DNA of 64,000 nt from Nesterenkonia halotolerans (GCF_014874065.1 NZ_JADBEE010000001.1:992001-1056000), one strand, 5' to 3'; positions 33,515 through 41,805 are shown, counted from the stretch's first letter. Numbers and translations are program-made. The notes: a model not told the origin generated them from the sequence alone.

Positions 33515-33588
33515 GGGGCGTTAGCTCAGTCGGTTAGAGCAGAGGACTCATAATCCTTTTGTCCTGGGTTCAAGTCCCAGACGCCCTA
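33515..33588 (+). tRNA. tRNA with anticodon CAU (tRNA-Ile2 or elongator tRNA-Met)
   Basis: A full cloverleaf: acceptor GGGGCGT/ACGCCCT, D arm GCTC…GAGC, anticodon loop CTCATAA, T arm CTGGG-TTCAAGT-CCCAG and discriminator A. The terminal pair 1-72 is G·U, which is unusual. Arm sequences resemble tRNA-Ile2, where the C34 is changed to lysidine, at least as well as elongator tRNA-Met. It is not the initiator, because the three G:C pairs of the anticodon stem are missing. The CCA end is not encoded. Confidence 0.93.
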
Positions 33589-33675
33589 CAAGCACCCCGC
33601 GCGCCCTCCGCCGCCACAACCCGGAGTGCCGTCACAACCCGCAGTGGTCCGGTCACGATGAACTAGGGTCGGTTC

Positions 33676-34884
33676 ATGGGACGTCTTCCTGTCATCACCG
33701 CCGGACTCTCCACCGCGATCCTCCTTTCGAGCTGCGCTGACGCAGAGCCGAACGCCGAGTCTGATTCCGCCGTCGGCGCGGCAAGCACCCCCGCCTCAGC
33801 AGACACAGACACGAGCTCGGCGTCCGAGGACGGCGAACCTTTCACCGTGGAAGAACAGGGCAGCTACGACTCCCCGTGGGCGCTGGAGTTCCTCCCCGGA
33901 ACCGAGCAGATGCTCATCACCACACGCACCGGCGAGCTCCTGCTCCGCAGCACCGAGGATTCCACCGACGCAGCAGAGACCAGCGTGGAGGGTCTGCCCG
34001 AGGACATTGTCGTCGATGGTCAGGGCGGTCTGGGCGACGTCGTCGTCGCACCTGATTTCGAGGACAGCCAGCGGGTCTACCTGAGCTGGGTCGCCTCCGG
34101 TGATGGCGGCACAGGCGCCGTCGTCGGTCACGCACGCCTGGTCGTCTCGGGCTCCTCGGCTGAGCTGCAGGACCTCACCGTGATCTGGGAACAGCGTCCC
34201 AAGACCTCCGGCTCCGGACACTTCTCCCATCGGCTGGCCTTCAGCCCCGACGGGGAGCACCTCTTCGTCACCTCCGGCGACCGGCAGCAGATGAGCCCTG
34301 CTCAGGATCTCGCCAGCGGTCTCGGCAAGGTCATGCGGCTGACCCCCGAGGGTGAGCCCGCAGACGGGAATCCCTTCGCGGAGGAAGGCGGCGTCTCGTC
34401 CGAGATCTGGACCTGGGGCCACCGCAATCCGTTGGGCATCGACGTCACCGAAGATGGCCAGTTGTGGGTCTCCGAGATGGGCCCCGAGGGTGGCGATGAG
34501 CTCAACCTGCTGCAGGAGGGCGAGAACTACGGGTGGCCCGAGGCCTCCAACGGCTCGCACTACGGCGGGGGCGACATCCCCGATCACAGCGAAGCCGATG
34601 GGTTCGCCGCGCCCGCCACCTCGTGGACACCGTCCATCTCCCCCGGCAGCCTGATGATCTATCAGGGCGAGCTGTTCTCCGACTGGACCGGTGACGCCGT
34701 GATGGGCGCGCTCTCCGGGCAGGCTCTGGTGCGCGTCGACCTGGACGGCCAGTCAGCGGGCGAGGAGCAGATCTGGGATATGGGCGCGCGGATCCGCGAC
34801 GTGGAGGAGGCCCCGGATGGGAGCATCTGGGTGGTCGAAGACGGTGACGGGGCAGCGCTGCTGCGCCTGACTCCCCCGGACTAG
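33676..34884 (+). CDS. PQQ-type soluble aldose sugar dehydrogenase lipoprotein
   Basis: A 402-residue secreted lipoprotein (lipobox LLSSC, Cys20) followed by a Ser/Asp/Glu-rich spacer and the six-bladed propeller of the GSDH/YliI family. Diagnostic pieces are YDSPWALEFLPG at the start, GSGHFSHRLAFSPDGEHLFV with the catalytic His, WTWGHRNPLGID and GGDELNLLQEGENYGWP. The family oxidises aldoses with PQQ outside the cell. No PQQ biosynthesis genes are in the window, so the cofactor may be taken from the environment or another locus. It stands alone after the tRNA gene. Confidence 0.9.
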   Translation: MGRLPVITAGLSTAILLSSCADAEPNAESDSAVGAASTPASADTDTSSASEDGEPFTVEEQGSYDSPWALEFLPGTEQMLITTRTGELLLRSTEDSTDAAETSVEGLPEDIVVDGQGGLGDVVVAPDFEDSQRVYLSWVASGDGGTGAVVGHARLVVSGSSAELQDLTVIWEQRPKTSGSGHFSHRLAFSPDGEHLFVTSGDRQQMSPAQDLASGLGKVMRLTPEGEPADGNPFAEEGGVSSEIWTWGHRNPLGIDVTEDGQLWVSEMGPEGGDELNLLQEGENYGWPEASNGSHYGGGDIPDHSEADGFAAPATSWTPSISPGSLMIYQGELFSDWTGDAVMGALSGQALVRVDLDGQSAGEEQIWDMGARIRDVEEAPDGSIWVVEDGDGAALLRLTPPD

Positions 34885-34976
34885 GCTCGGGCAGGGCCTA
34901 GGTCAGCGCGGGCAGGGCCCGGTCAGCGCCGGCGGCGCCATTCCGCGTCAGCGAAGTCCGACCAGCCCCGGGTGCG

Positions 34977-36212
34977 CTACTGGCCGCTGTTCTTGTACTG
35001 GTTCTCCACCCAGTCTGCGCCGCGGTAGAGCTCTTCGAAGGCATCCATCGTGGTCGTGATGCTGTGACGGCCCGCCATCTCTCGGCTGCGCTCCCCCATG
35101 GCCGCCCGACCGGACGCATCCCGCGAGAGAACACGGACCAGACCCTCGGCCAGTTCCTTGGCGTTTCCGGGCTCGAAGAGATAGCCGTTGACGCCCTCAT
35201 CGACCAGGTGCGGCAGGGCCAGCGCGTCGGCCAGCACCACCGGCAGGCCTGCGGACATCGCCTCCAGGGAGACCAGCGACTGCAGCTCGGCGGTGCCGGG
35301 CTGAACGAACACATCGGCCTGCAGATAGGCCAGGCGCAGCTCCTCCTCCGTCACGTGCCCACGCATGCGCACACGGTCGCCCAGCCCCAGGGTAGCGATC
35401 TTCTCGGCAAGCACATCGCGCTGCTCCCCGTCGCCGACGATGTCCAGGCCGATGTTCAGCGCCGGGTCGGTCTCCGCGATGGCGTCGATCAGCACGTCCA
35501 CGTTCTTCTCCACCGCGAGTCGCCCCACGAAGAGCACCGTGGGTCGGTCCGGTCGGGTGAGCGCCTCACCGGGCTGCACACGGTAGTGCGCGAGGTCGAT
35601 CCCGTTGGAGAGCGGCAGCACGTTCTTGAATCCTGCGCGTTCCATCATGGTTCGCGCCGCCAGCGGCGTGGGGGTGGTCACCACGGCCGCCTTGCCCATG
35701 AGCCGGCCCATATCGCGCCAGGAGTTCTTCGCCACGATCCGGCGGAACCATGCGGGGAACGGCAGGAACGGGTCCAGGTTCTCAGGCATGAAGTGGTTTG
35801 TGGCGATGGTCCGCAGGCCACGGTCGGACGCGGCGTCGATGGCTGCCTTGCCGATCATGTAGTGGCACTGCACGTGGACCACATCCGGCTTGAGCTCGTC
35901 CATGAGCCGACCCATGGCCGGCTCGATGAGCCAGGGCAGGCAGAGCCGGATGTACTCGTGGGTCGGCGCCTTGAAGGACCTGAACCGGTGCACGGTGGCT
36001 TCTTCGGTGTGTTCGACCATGTCCGGTCCACGCTCGGTGCGGGCTGCCGCGATGTGGACCTCGTGGCCGCGGGCTGCCATGTTCTTCGCCAGACGATGGG
36101 AGAAGACTGCGGCCCCGTTGACGTCGGGAGGGTAGGTGTCGGCGGCGATCAGGATGCGGAGTTTCTCAGGGGGCTCACTGCGGGGAGCCTCGGCGGGCAC
36201 AGTGTTGACCAT
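34977..36212 (-). CDS. GT4 family glycosyltransferase (MgtA/PimB-like)
   Basis: A 411-residue GT-B enzyme. The N-terminus RILIAADTYPPDVNGAAVFS has the flexible glycine-rich acceptor loop. The middle NHFMPENL and LSNGIDLAHY are typical of glycolipid-forming GT4 enzymes. The donor domain has VLFVGRLAVEKNVDVL and the EX7E region ELQSLVSLEAMSAGLPVVL. The start at 36212 overlaps the stop of the CDP-alcohol phosphatidyltransferase (TGATG), so the two are translated together. This points to glycosylation of a lipid whose head group or anchor is made by that enzyme; the actual acceptor is unknown. The long upstream reading was discarded. Confidence 0.9.
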   Translation of the reverse strand: MVNTVPAEAPRSEPPEKLRILIAADTYPPDVNGAAVFSHRLAKNMAARGHEVHIAAARTERGPDMVEHTEEATVHRFRSFKAPTHEYIRLCLPWLIEPAMGRLMDELKPDVVHVQCHYMIGKAAIDAASDRGLRTIATNHFMPENLDPFLPFPAWFRRIVAKNSWRDMGRLMGKAAVVTTPTPLAARTMMERAGFKNVLPLSNGIDLAHYRVQPGEALTRPDRPTVLFVGRLAVEKNVDVLIDAIAETDPALNIGLDIVGDGEQRDVLAEKIATLGLGDRVRMRGHVTEEELRLAYLQADVFVQPGTAELQSLVSLEAMSAGLPVVLADALALPHLVDEGVNGYLFEPGNAKELAEGLVRVLSRDASGRAAMGERSREMAGRHSITTTMDAFEELYRGADWVENQYKNSGQ

Positions 36213-36847
36213 CAGGCGGTCGAATCCTCCTCGATGCCCGGCCGGCGCTGTTCGCGTCGCTGCCGCCGCGCCTTGTTCTGGGCTTTTATGAAGTAGTCGG
36301 CTGAAGCAATGATATGCATCCCAGAGCCCGCGGCCAGGAGCACCACGGCGATGGCGGGGAGCATGCCCTGGTGCAGGCTTGCGCCCAGCAGCGCCATCGG
36401 CAGACCGATCAGCAGGCAGGCGGTGCGGAGCTTGCCCAGCAGGGTGATGTCCAGGTCCGGCGGCCCTTTGAAGAGCACGTAGGTGTTGATGGAGAGGATG
36501 ACGTCCGGGATGACGATCGCCAGCACGACCCACACCGGAGCGATGTCGAAGACCACGAGCGTCGCGGTGACGATGATCAGCGAGAGCCGATCTGCCAGCG
36601 GGTCCAGCCATCGTCCGACCGTGCTGAGCTGGTCGAAGCGACGGGCGATGTAGCCATCGATCCAGTCGGTGCTCGAGAGTGCCACCAGAACCCAGAAGGC
36701 CGTCATGAAGCGGTCCTGTGCGACCAGCCCGACGAACACCGGGATGAGCAGGAAGCGCAGCACGGTCACGACATTGGGCGCGGTCCAGAAGCCCTCATGG
36801 ATGGTGTACTCGAAACCCTCTCGGGTTCCGGCACCGATGAATCTCAC
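36212..36847 (-). CDS. CDP-alcohol phosphatidyltransferase (PgsA-like)
   Basis: A 211-residue membrane enzyme with about five hydrophobic segments. The full family motif is present: D61-x2-D64-G-x2-A-R then G78-x3-D82-x3-D86 (from DWIDGYIARR to WLDPLADR), which binds the CDP group and metals. It condenses a CDP-lipid with a small alcohol such as glycerol phosphate or inositol phosphate. The start TAPNVVTVLRFLLIPVF is PgsA-like, but a specific substrate is not assigned. Coupled to a GT4 gene downstream. Confidence 0.9.
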   Translation of the reverse strand: MRFIGAGTREGFEYTIHEGFWTAPNVVTVLRFLLIPVFVGLVAQDRFMTAFWVLVALSSTDWIDGYIARRFDQLSTVGRWLDPLADRLSLIIVTATLVVFDIAPVWVVLAIVIPDVILSINTYVLFKGPPDLDITLLGKLRTACLLIGLPMALLGASLHQGMLPAIAVVLLAAGSGMHIIASADYFIKAQNKARRQRREQRRPGIEEDSTA

Positions 36848-36856
36848 CTGCGCAGT

Positions 36857-37759
36857 TTATTTCTTCACAAGCTCGCGAAGGAAGACGGCTCCGGCAGCGG
36901 CAGAGCCGGCGACGACGGCGAGCGGCTTCCACCGCGCGGCCACGTGTTCTCCGGCCGCGTGCGCGGTGGACTCATGAGTTCCTGGCTCGGCCGAGCCAGT
37001 GCTGCGACGGTCCGCGCGGGGCGGCTTGGCCGTTCCGCCCTTGGTGGCGCGGCTGGTCTTGTCCTTGTTGGTCTTGTCTTTGCTGGTCTTGTCACGGCTG
37101 GTCTTCTCGCGAACGGTCTCGCCGATCTGCTTGGTCCCAGTGGTGATCTGGTCCTGGAGCGTGGCGAGATGTTCGCGGCGCAGCGCGGTCCGGCGCAGCA
37201 GCTCGCTGTAGCTCGGGGCCGTGGGCTCTCCGGCGCCGGGTGTCTTGGCGTCCTTCTTGGCCTGCTCGGCGGCCTCCCGCTTGGACTCCTCCTTCTCGCG
37301 GCGACGCTCAGCGTCCTCGCGGTCCAGGCTCTGCGGGTCGAAGCTGGTGCCTTCACGGGCCACACCGAGGTCCAGACGGAAGCCGCGGATGGCGTCTTCC
37401 GGCAGCAGCGGCATGGTCTTCTTGAGCTTGAGAAGCCCGATCAGCGCGAAGATCAGCGCAATGACCAGGAAGATGCCTGCCACGATCAGCGCGGCGGCCC
37501 ATGCGTGGAAGACCAGCGAGAGGGCTGCGATGGCCGCGACGATGAGAGCCACCACGAGGAAGGCGAGGAACACGGCACCGACGGCCATGAGCGCCACGGC
37601 GATGCCGGCGGCCACACCCTTGGTCTTCATCTGGCTGATGGCCAGCTGGATCTCGTCGTTGATCTGCTTGGGGCCGAGTCGCAGGACGACCTTGATCACA
37701 TCGAGCAACGATGTGCGGGGCGCCGTGCCCTTGGTGCGGCCAGTTTCTGGCTGAGACAA
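36857..37759 (-). CDS. Phage-holin-superfamily (DUF1469-like) membrane protein with DUF3618-like tail
   Basis: A 300-residue protein. Residues of about 50-115 contain two adjacent membrane helices of the actinobacterial holin-like family often seen as cellular stress or envelope proteins. Then comes a charged helical region and a DUF3618-like stretch (LLRRTALRREHLATLQDQITTG). A Lys/Thr/Asp low-complexity section is built from repeated KTS-type codons (about residues 217-240). It ends in a third hydrophobic helix (PLAVVAGSAAAGAVFL). No other phage genes lie nearby, so it is a chromosomal membrane protein. Gene order next to the PgsA/GT pair may be incidental. Confidence 0.8.
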   Translation of the reverse strand: MSQPETGRTKGTAPRTSLLDVIKVVLRLGPKQINDEIQLAISQMKTKGVAAGIAVALMAVGAVFLAFLVVALIVAAIAALSLVFHAWAAALIVAGIFLVIALIFALIGLLKLKKTMPLLPEDAIRGFRLDLGVAREGTSFDPQSLDREDAERRREKEESKREAAEQAKKDAKTPGAGEPTAPSYSELLRRTALRREHLATLQDQITTGTKQIGETVREKTSRDKTSKDKTNKDKTSRATKGGTAKPPRADRRSTGSAEPGTHESTAHAAGEHVAARWKPLAVVAGSAAAGAVFLRELVKK

Positions 37760-37818
37760 GTCAGCGCCTCCATGCTTGTGAGTGACAGGTGAGTTGATTA
37801 CAAACTACCACCTATACC

Positions 37819-38274
37819 ATGAGGGATATGGCTGATCAGTACGATTTCGAAGAGCTCTACGCCAACACCTATACGACTGCTGACCAGCTGGCGCATGAGA
37901 CGGAGCCGACCTCGGAGAAACGTTTTGTGCCTGCTTGGGCCCTGACACTTTTCCTGGGTCCGACCGGCGCCCATCGGTGGTATCTCACTCGGTGGGTCTC
38001 AGCGCTGCTGATGCTGCTGAGCACCCTGGCCGGCGCCGTGCTTCTTGTCGCTGGGCAGCAGACTCTCGGGCTGCTCTGCGTGACCGTGGTGTTCGTGTGG
38101 ACGTTGATCGATCTGATCATGCTGCTCACCGGGTCGATGCGTGACCGAGAGGATCTGCGACTGGCGGGGCACCGTGAGCGGGCCGGGCTCTGCGCCGCGA
38201 TCACCGTGATCCTGCTGGCCCTGGTGCTGATGATCTCCCTGATGATCGGCACCAGTGCGGGCGTCACCGGCTGA
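37819..38274 (+). CDS. TM2-domain membrane protein
   Basis: A protein of 148-151 residues with an acidic, Tyr-rich N-terminus and a TM2-type segment: PAWALTLFLGPTGAHRWYL, then a second helix ending in DLIMLLTG, followed by an extra hydrophobic pair at the C-terminus. TM2 proteins are small membrane proteins of poorly known role. Start ATG 37819 or 37828; GAGGGA sits very close to the second, so the choice is open. It is divergent from the holin-like gene. Confidence 0.78.
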   Translation: MRDMADQYDFEELYANTYTTADQLAHETEPTSEKRFVPAWALTLFLGPTGAHRWYLTRWVSALLMLLSTLAGAVLLVAGQQTLGLLCVTVVFVWTLIDLIMLLTGSMRDREDLRLAGHRERAGLCAAITVILLALVLMISLMIGTSAGVTG

Positions 38275-38328
38275 TCGGCCCGCGGCGCTGCCATCTCCGC
38301 CGGGGGTGAAGATCTCAGGTCGAGGACC

Positions 38329-39201
38329 TCAGTCGGGGTCGATCTGTCCCACCGGGGTGCGCTTCTCCGCTTGGAACTGGTCCTCGATGCGGCCGTGGGC
38401 CCAGTAGGCCGAGAGAGACATGCCCTTGCGCGGCAGCCCCTTGTCCTCGACCAGCAGTCGGCGGATCCGTTTGGTCTGCTCGCGCTCACCGTGGACGAAG
38501 ACCTGCACGTCTCCGTCGGGGATGCTCAGCTCTGCGAGGTAGTCCGCGAGCATGGTCGTCTCCGGGCTGAAATCGGCTTCGCGGTGCAGCCACACCAGGT
38601 CCACGCCTGCAGGAACCGTCAAGGGCTGACGCTCCGATTCATCACGGATCTCGACGACGGCGACTCCGCGCGCGTCCTCGTCCATGGACTCGAGGGCGGA
38701 GGCGATGGCGGGAAGGGCGGCCTCATCCCCGGCGAGCAGGTGCCAGTCGGCCTCGCCACGCGGCGCGTAGGCGCTGCCGGGACCGAAGAAGCTGATCAGG
38801 TCTCCCGGCTGGGCGTTCTGCGCCCAGACTCCGGCGAGGCCTTCATCACCGTGCACCACGAAGTCGACCCAGATTTGTGAGTTCAGGTGATCCACGTGGC
38901 GGATCGTGTAGGTGCGTGTGACCGGCATCAGCTCGGTGGGCAGCTGCTCGCGCAGCGCCTCCATGTCGAAGGGGCGGCTCAGGTCCACGTCCTGCTGCGC
39001 GCTCGGATCGCGCTCCAGGGCGGCGGGCAGGAACAGCAGCTTGACGTATTGGTCGGTCGCCGGAGACTCGCCCACCGATTTGAACTCGATGGCATCGAAG
39101 CCGGGGCCGCCGAAGACCACCCGAGTCATATGTGGACTGAGCTGCTTCTTGGCCTCGACGCGGAGGACGTGCTGCACGCGTGGTTTCTTTGTCTTGGACA
39201 C
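38329..39201 (-). CDS. Siderophore-interacting protein (SIP family ferric reductase)
   Basis: A 290-residue flavoprotein. It begins with a FAD-binding barrel that has the RxYT motif (TRTYTIRHVD) and WVDFVVHGDEGLAGVWA. The NAD(P)H-binding half has GDEAALPAIASALE, and the C-terminal SAYWAHGRIEDQFQAEKR is typical for the family. It reduces ferric siderophore complexes in the cytoplasm to free iron. No siderophore uptake or synthesis genes are in the window. It stands alone. Confidence 0.93.
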   Translation of the reverse strand: MSKTKKPRVQHVLRVEAKKQLSPHMTRVVFGGPGFDAIEFKSVGESPATDQYVKLLFLPAALERDPSAQQDVDLSRPFDMEALREQLPTELMPVTRTYTIRHVDHLNSQIWVDFVVHGDEGLAGVWAQNAQPGDLISFFGPGSAYAPRGEADWHLLAGDEAALPAIASALESMDEDARGVAVVEIRDESERQPLTVPAGVDLVWLHREADFSPETTMLADYLAELSIPDGDVQVFVHGEREQTKRIRRLLVEDKGLPRKGMSLSAYWAHGRIEDQFQAEKRTPVGQIDPD

Positions 39202-39318
39202 CAGCGCACTCTATTCCACTCTGCGGCAACAGGTCAGGTGACCCTTAGTTGAGACCCGAACTATGACGCACGCCTGCGTTGCTTGATCGGTCGCACACCA
39301 CCTGCTCCAGTGGCCGAA

Positions 39319-39345
39319 AAAGTTGAGTGCACTATGCTCAACTTT
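39319..39345. promoter_or_regulatory. HAIR-like (HspR) operator upstream of hsp20
   Basis: AAAGTTGAG (39319-39327) and CTCAACTTT (39337-39345) form a perfect 9-bp inverted repeat with a 9-base spacer. The inner TTGAGT-N7-GCTCAA closely matches the HAIR consensus CTTGAGT-N7-ACTCAAG bound by the heat-shock repressor HspR. It lies about 93 bases before the hsp20 start. A -10-like TATACT follows at 39350-39355, so the repeat overlaps the likely -35 region. Confidence 0.75.
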
Positions 39346-39437
39346 GGAATATACTGAGTCCAGGTTCCGTTGGAACCGGTGCCGCAAGGCAAGAAACGTA
39401 CCCGTTGAGCAATGAGTTGAAGGAGCTGATTGCTGTG

Positions 39438-39884
39438 ATGAACACCTCTCTGACCCGCCTGGATCCGTTCACCCTCATCGATGACGTGTTCCGCACCATG
39501 CGCAGCCCAGGAGTGGACGCGGCGCAGCGCCAGTCGGGCTTCGTCCCACCCGTGGACGCCCACCGTGAGGATGAGGATCTGGTGCTGAGCGCCGACCTTC
39601 CGGGCATCGACCCGGACAAGGATGTCTCCGTGGAGCTGACCGGACGCACGTTGACGGTCTCCGGAGAACGCCGAAGCCAGACCGAAGCCGATGGCCTTCG
39701 CGAGGTCCGCTACGGATCCTTCTCCCGCACGATCACCCTGCCGAGCGAGGTCTCCGGCGATGCGATCACTGCGAACTACGAGTCCGGGGTGCTGAATGTC
39801 CGCGTGGCCGGGGTCTACGCCGCCGAACAGCCGCGCAAGATCCAGATCTCCTCCACCGAGCGCCAGCAGACGATCGATTCCTGA
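39438..39884 (+). CDS. Small heat shock protein Hsp20
   Basis: A 148-residue chaperone of the alpha-crystallin family that holds unfolding proteins in the cytoplasm. The domain runs from FVPPVDAHREDEDLVLSADL to NYESGVLNVRVAGV, with the conserved GVLNV-type motif near the end. Start ATG 39438 with AAGGAG 12 bases upstream; GTG 39435 is equally placed. The HAIR-like palindrome upstream indicates control by HspR, and a palindromic repeat after the gene likely ends transcription. Confidence 0.93.
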   Translation: MNTSLTRLDPFTLIDDVFRTMRSPGVDAAQRQSGFVPPVDAHREDEDLVLSADLPGIDPDKDVSVELTGRTLTVSGERRSQTEADGLREVRYGSFSRTITLPSEVSGDAITANYESGVLNVRVAGVYAAEQPRKIQISSTERQQTIDS

Positions 39885-39916
39885 CGCCACCCGCTGAGGG
39901 GCGGGCCACCCACCGC

Positions 39917-39984
39917 TGAGGGGCGGATTCTCCGACGAGTGTGACCCCATTGCGGGGTCAGATGCCCGGAGATTCCGCCCCTCA
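39917..39984. repeat. Palindromic intergenic repeat, copy 3
   Basis: Left arm 39917-39935 (core GGCGGATTCTCCGA) pairs with 39967-39984 with one mismatch. The interior again carries a hairpin, TGACCCC-ATTGC-GGGGTCA. A 14-base piece of the left arm (CCGCTGAGGGGCGG) is duplicated just before it at 39891-39904. It lies between the convergent ends of hsp20 (+) and purU (-). Confidence 0.85.
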
Positions 39985-40005
39985 CGTGGAAGGTGGGGGT
40001 CCCGC

Positions 40006-40881
40006 TCAGAAGACGATCGTGGTGCTTCCGTTGCGGATCACGCGGTCCTCGCAGTGCCACTTCACCGCGCGGGAGAGCACGGCGCGCTCGACGTCGGCGC
40101 CGAAGCGGGTGAGCTGGGCGACGTCGTCGCTGTGTGAGACCCGGATGACGTCCTGCTCGATGATCGGACCCTCGTCCAGATCACGGGTGACGTAGTGCGC
40201 CGTGGCGCCGATGAGCTTCACGCCCCGGTCCTTGGCCTTCTGGTAGGGGCCGGCGCCGATGAAGGCCGGCAGGAAGCTGTGGTGGATGTTGATCACCGGG
40301 GCTCCGACCTGGTCCAGGAAGTTCTCCGAGATGATCTGCATGTAGCGCGCCAGCACGATCATGTCCACGTTCCCGCGCAGCAGCTGCAAGTGCTTGGTCT
40401 CGGCCGCGGCCTTGTCGCCGTCGACGATGGGCACATGGAAATACGGGATGCCGAAGGGCCGCACGTCCTCGGCGAGGTCTGCGTGATTCGAGATGACCAT
40501 CGCGATGTCCATCGGGATCTCGCCACGGCGGTGGCGCCAGAGCAGGTCCAGCAGGCAGTGATCGGTCTTGGACGCGAAGATCGCCACCCGCTTGGGCTGA
40601 TCGGCCGCGGTCAGCGAGAAGTCCATGGAGAAGCGGTCCGCGAGCTTGGTCTGGACCGCCTGCTCCACGGCGGGCTTGGCGGCCGCGAGCCCGGGCAGGT
40701 GGAAGACAGTGCGCTGGAAGAAGCGTCCCCCTTCCACGCCCGTGGAGTACTGGTCCAGGCTGATGATGTTGCCGCCGACCTCGGCGATCACCTCAGAGAC
40801 TGCGGCCACGATCCCGGGCTGATCGGGGCAGGAGATGATCAGTCGGGCGATGTCGTGGGTCTGGGTCTCAGGGGTGCTCAT
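40006..40881 (-). CDS. purU: Formyltetrahydrofolate deformylase
   Basis: A 291-residue enzyme that hydrolyses 10-formyl-THF to THF and formate. The N-terminal ACT domain (ARLIISCPDQPGIVAAVSEV) is followed by the formyltransferase-like domain. That domain has VNIHHSFLPAFIGAGPYQKA with the catalytic His, and HYVTRDLDEGPIIEQDV with the active-site Asp. Length and motifs are standard. It stands alone between the palindromic repeat and tRNA-Asn. Confidence 0.96.
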   Translation of the reverse strand: MSTPETQTHDIARLIISCPDQPGIVAAVSEVIAEVGGNIISLDQYSTGVEGGRFFQRTVFHLPGLAAAKPAVEQAVQTKLADRFSMDFSLTAADQPKRVAIFASKTDHCLLDLLWRHRRGEIPMDIAMVISNHADLAEDVRPFGIPYFHVPIVDGDKAAAETKHLQLLRGNVDMIVLARYMQIISENFLDQVGAPVINIHHSFLPAFIGAGPYQKAKDRGVKLIGATAHYVTRDLDEGPIIEQDVIRVSHSDDVAQLTRFGADVERAVLSRAVKWHCEDRVIRNGSTTIVF

Positions 40882-40962
40882 CAGGTCTCCGAATCAGGAT
40901 CGCCAGGTCAGTGCGGGCGGACGGGACCGCGCCATGGACACTATGACACGAAACAGGGCATG

Positions 40963-40993
40963 AAAAACGCCCCCGCCCAGAAGGGCGAGGGCG
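40963..40993 (-). terminator. Intrinsic terminator after tRNA-Asn
   Basis: On the minus strand CGCCCTCGCCC-TTCT-GGGCGGGGGCG forms an 11-bp stem with a 4-base loop, followed by TTTTT. It starts 7 bases after the tRNA-Asn gene, so it ends that transcript. Confidence 0.9.
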
Positions 40994-40999
40994 AATCTG

Positions 41000-41071
41000 C
41001 TCCCCCAGTTGGATTCGAACCAACAACCGCTCGATTAACAGTCGAGTGCTCTGCCGTTGAGCTATGGAGGA
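41000..41071 (-). tRNA. tRNA-Asn (GUU)
   Basis: Cloverleaf with acceptor TCCTCCA/TGGGGGA, D arm GCTC…GAGC, anticodon loop CTGTTAA (anticodon GTT), T arm GTTGG-TTCGAAT-CCAAC and discriminator G, the Asn identity base. CCA is not encoded. It is followed by a strong terminator. Confidence 0.96.
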
Positions 41072-41160
41072 TTGCGACTAAAAAAGTCTAGCAGGGGTTC
41101 CGGGTCGCTGTGAAATCCCCGCGGTGGATCTGCCAGCATCCGCTGTGACATCATCTCCTC

Positions 41161-41802
41161 GTGAGCCACGATCCCGCAACCACCCCCACAAGCGCCCCAC
41201 CACACACCCCTGGCGGCACCCTGGCCGGCTCCCCTGGCGGCAACGCTGCGTTCGGCAGCCTCACCGTCTTCACCGGATCCGCCTCCGGAGCCGACCCGGA
41301 CTACACCACCGCCACCAGAGACCTCGGCGCTGCCCTGGCTGCCGCTGGATTCAGCGTGGTCTACGGCGGAGCCACGGTCGGGCTGATGGGCCAGATCGCT
41401 GATGCGGCCCTGGAGGCCGGCGGCGAGGTGCACGGCGTCATCCCTGAGGTGCTGATGAACCGGGAGGTGGCCCACCAGGGCCTGACCTCGCTGGAGCTGG
41501 TGCCCGACATGCACACCCGCAAGTCCCGGATGGCTGAGCTGGGCGACGGGTTCCTCGCCCTCCCCGGAGGCATGGGCACGCTGGAGGAGTTCTTCGAGGT
41601 CTGGACCTGGCAGTACCTCGGCCTGCATGCCAAGCCCGTCGGACTCTATAACGTGAAGGGGTTCTGGGACCCGCTGCTGAGTATGGTCGACCATATGGTC
41701 GCGCAGGGGTTCATGTCCCCCGCCCGTCGCGACGCCCTGGTGATCAGCGCAGACCCGCAGGATCTGATCCATCAGCTGCGCGCCTGGACGCCCGCGGGCT
41801 GA
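41161..41802 (+). CDS. LOG family protein (TIGR00730), cytokinin-riboside-monophosphate hydrolase type
   Basis: A 213-residue protein with the Rossmann-like LOG fold: LTVFTGSASGADP, VVYGGATVGLMGQIAD, MHTRKSRMAELGDG, and the PGGMGTLEEFFE motif that defines the active site. LOG proteins release a base from a nucleoside monophosphate. In bacteria many act as general purine-nucleotide hydrolases. The N-terminal 30 residues are Thr/Pro-rich and outside the fold. The start is GTG 41161 without a visible ribosome site. Convergent with the GNAT gene. Confidence 0.9.
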   Translation: MSHDPATTPTSAPPHTPGGTLAGSPGGNAAFGSLTVFTGSASGADPDYTTATRDLGAALAAAGFSVVYGGATVGLMGQIADAALEAGGEVHGVIPEVLMNREVAHQGLTSLELVPDMHTRKSRMAELGDGFLALPGGMGTLEEFFEVWTWQYLGLHAKPVGLYNVKGFWDPLLSMVDHMVAQGFMSPARRDALVISADPQDLIHQLRAWTPAG

Positions 41803-41805
41803 CCG

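Noticed and set aside
33515..33588. Initiator tRNA-fMet
   Set aside because: The anticodon stem lacks the three consecutive G:C pairs of initiator tRNA.
36857..37759. Holin-like domain as a sign of prophage
   Set aside because: No other phage gene, integrase or attachment site is nearby, and this holin superfamily is common in chromosomal actinobacterial proteins.
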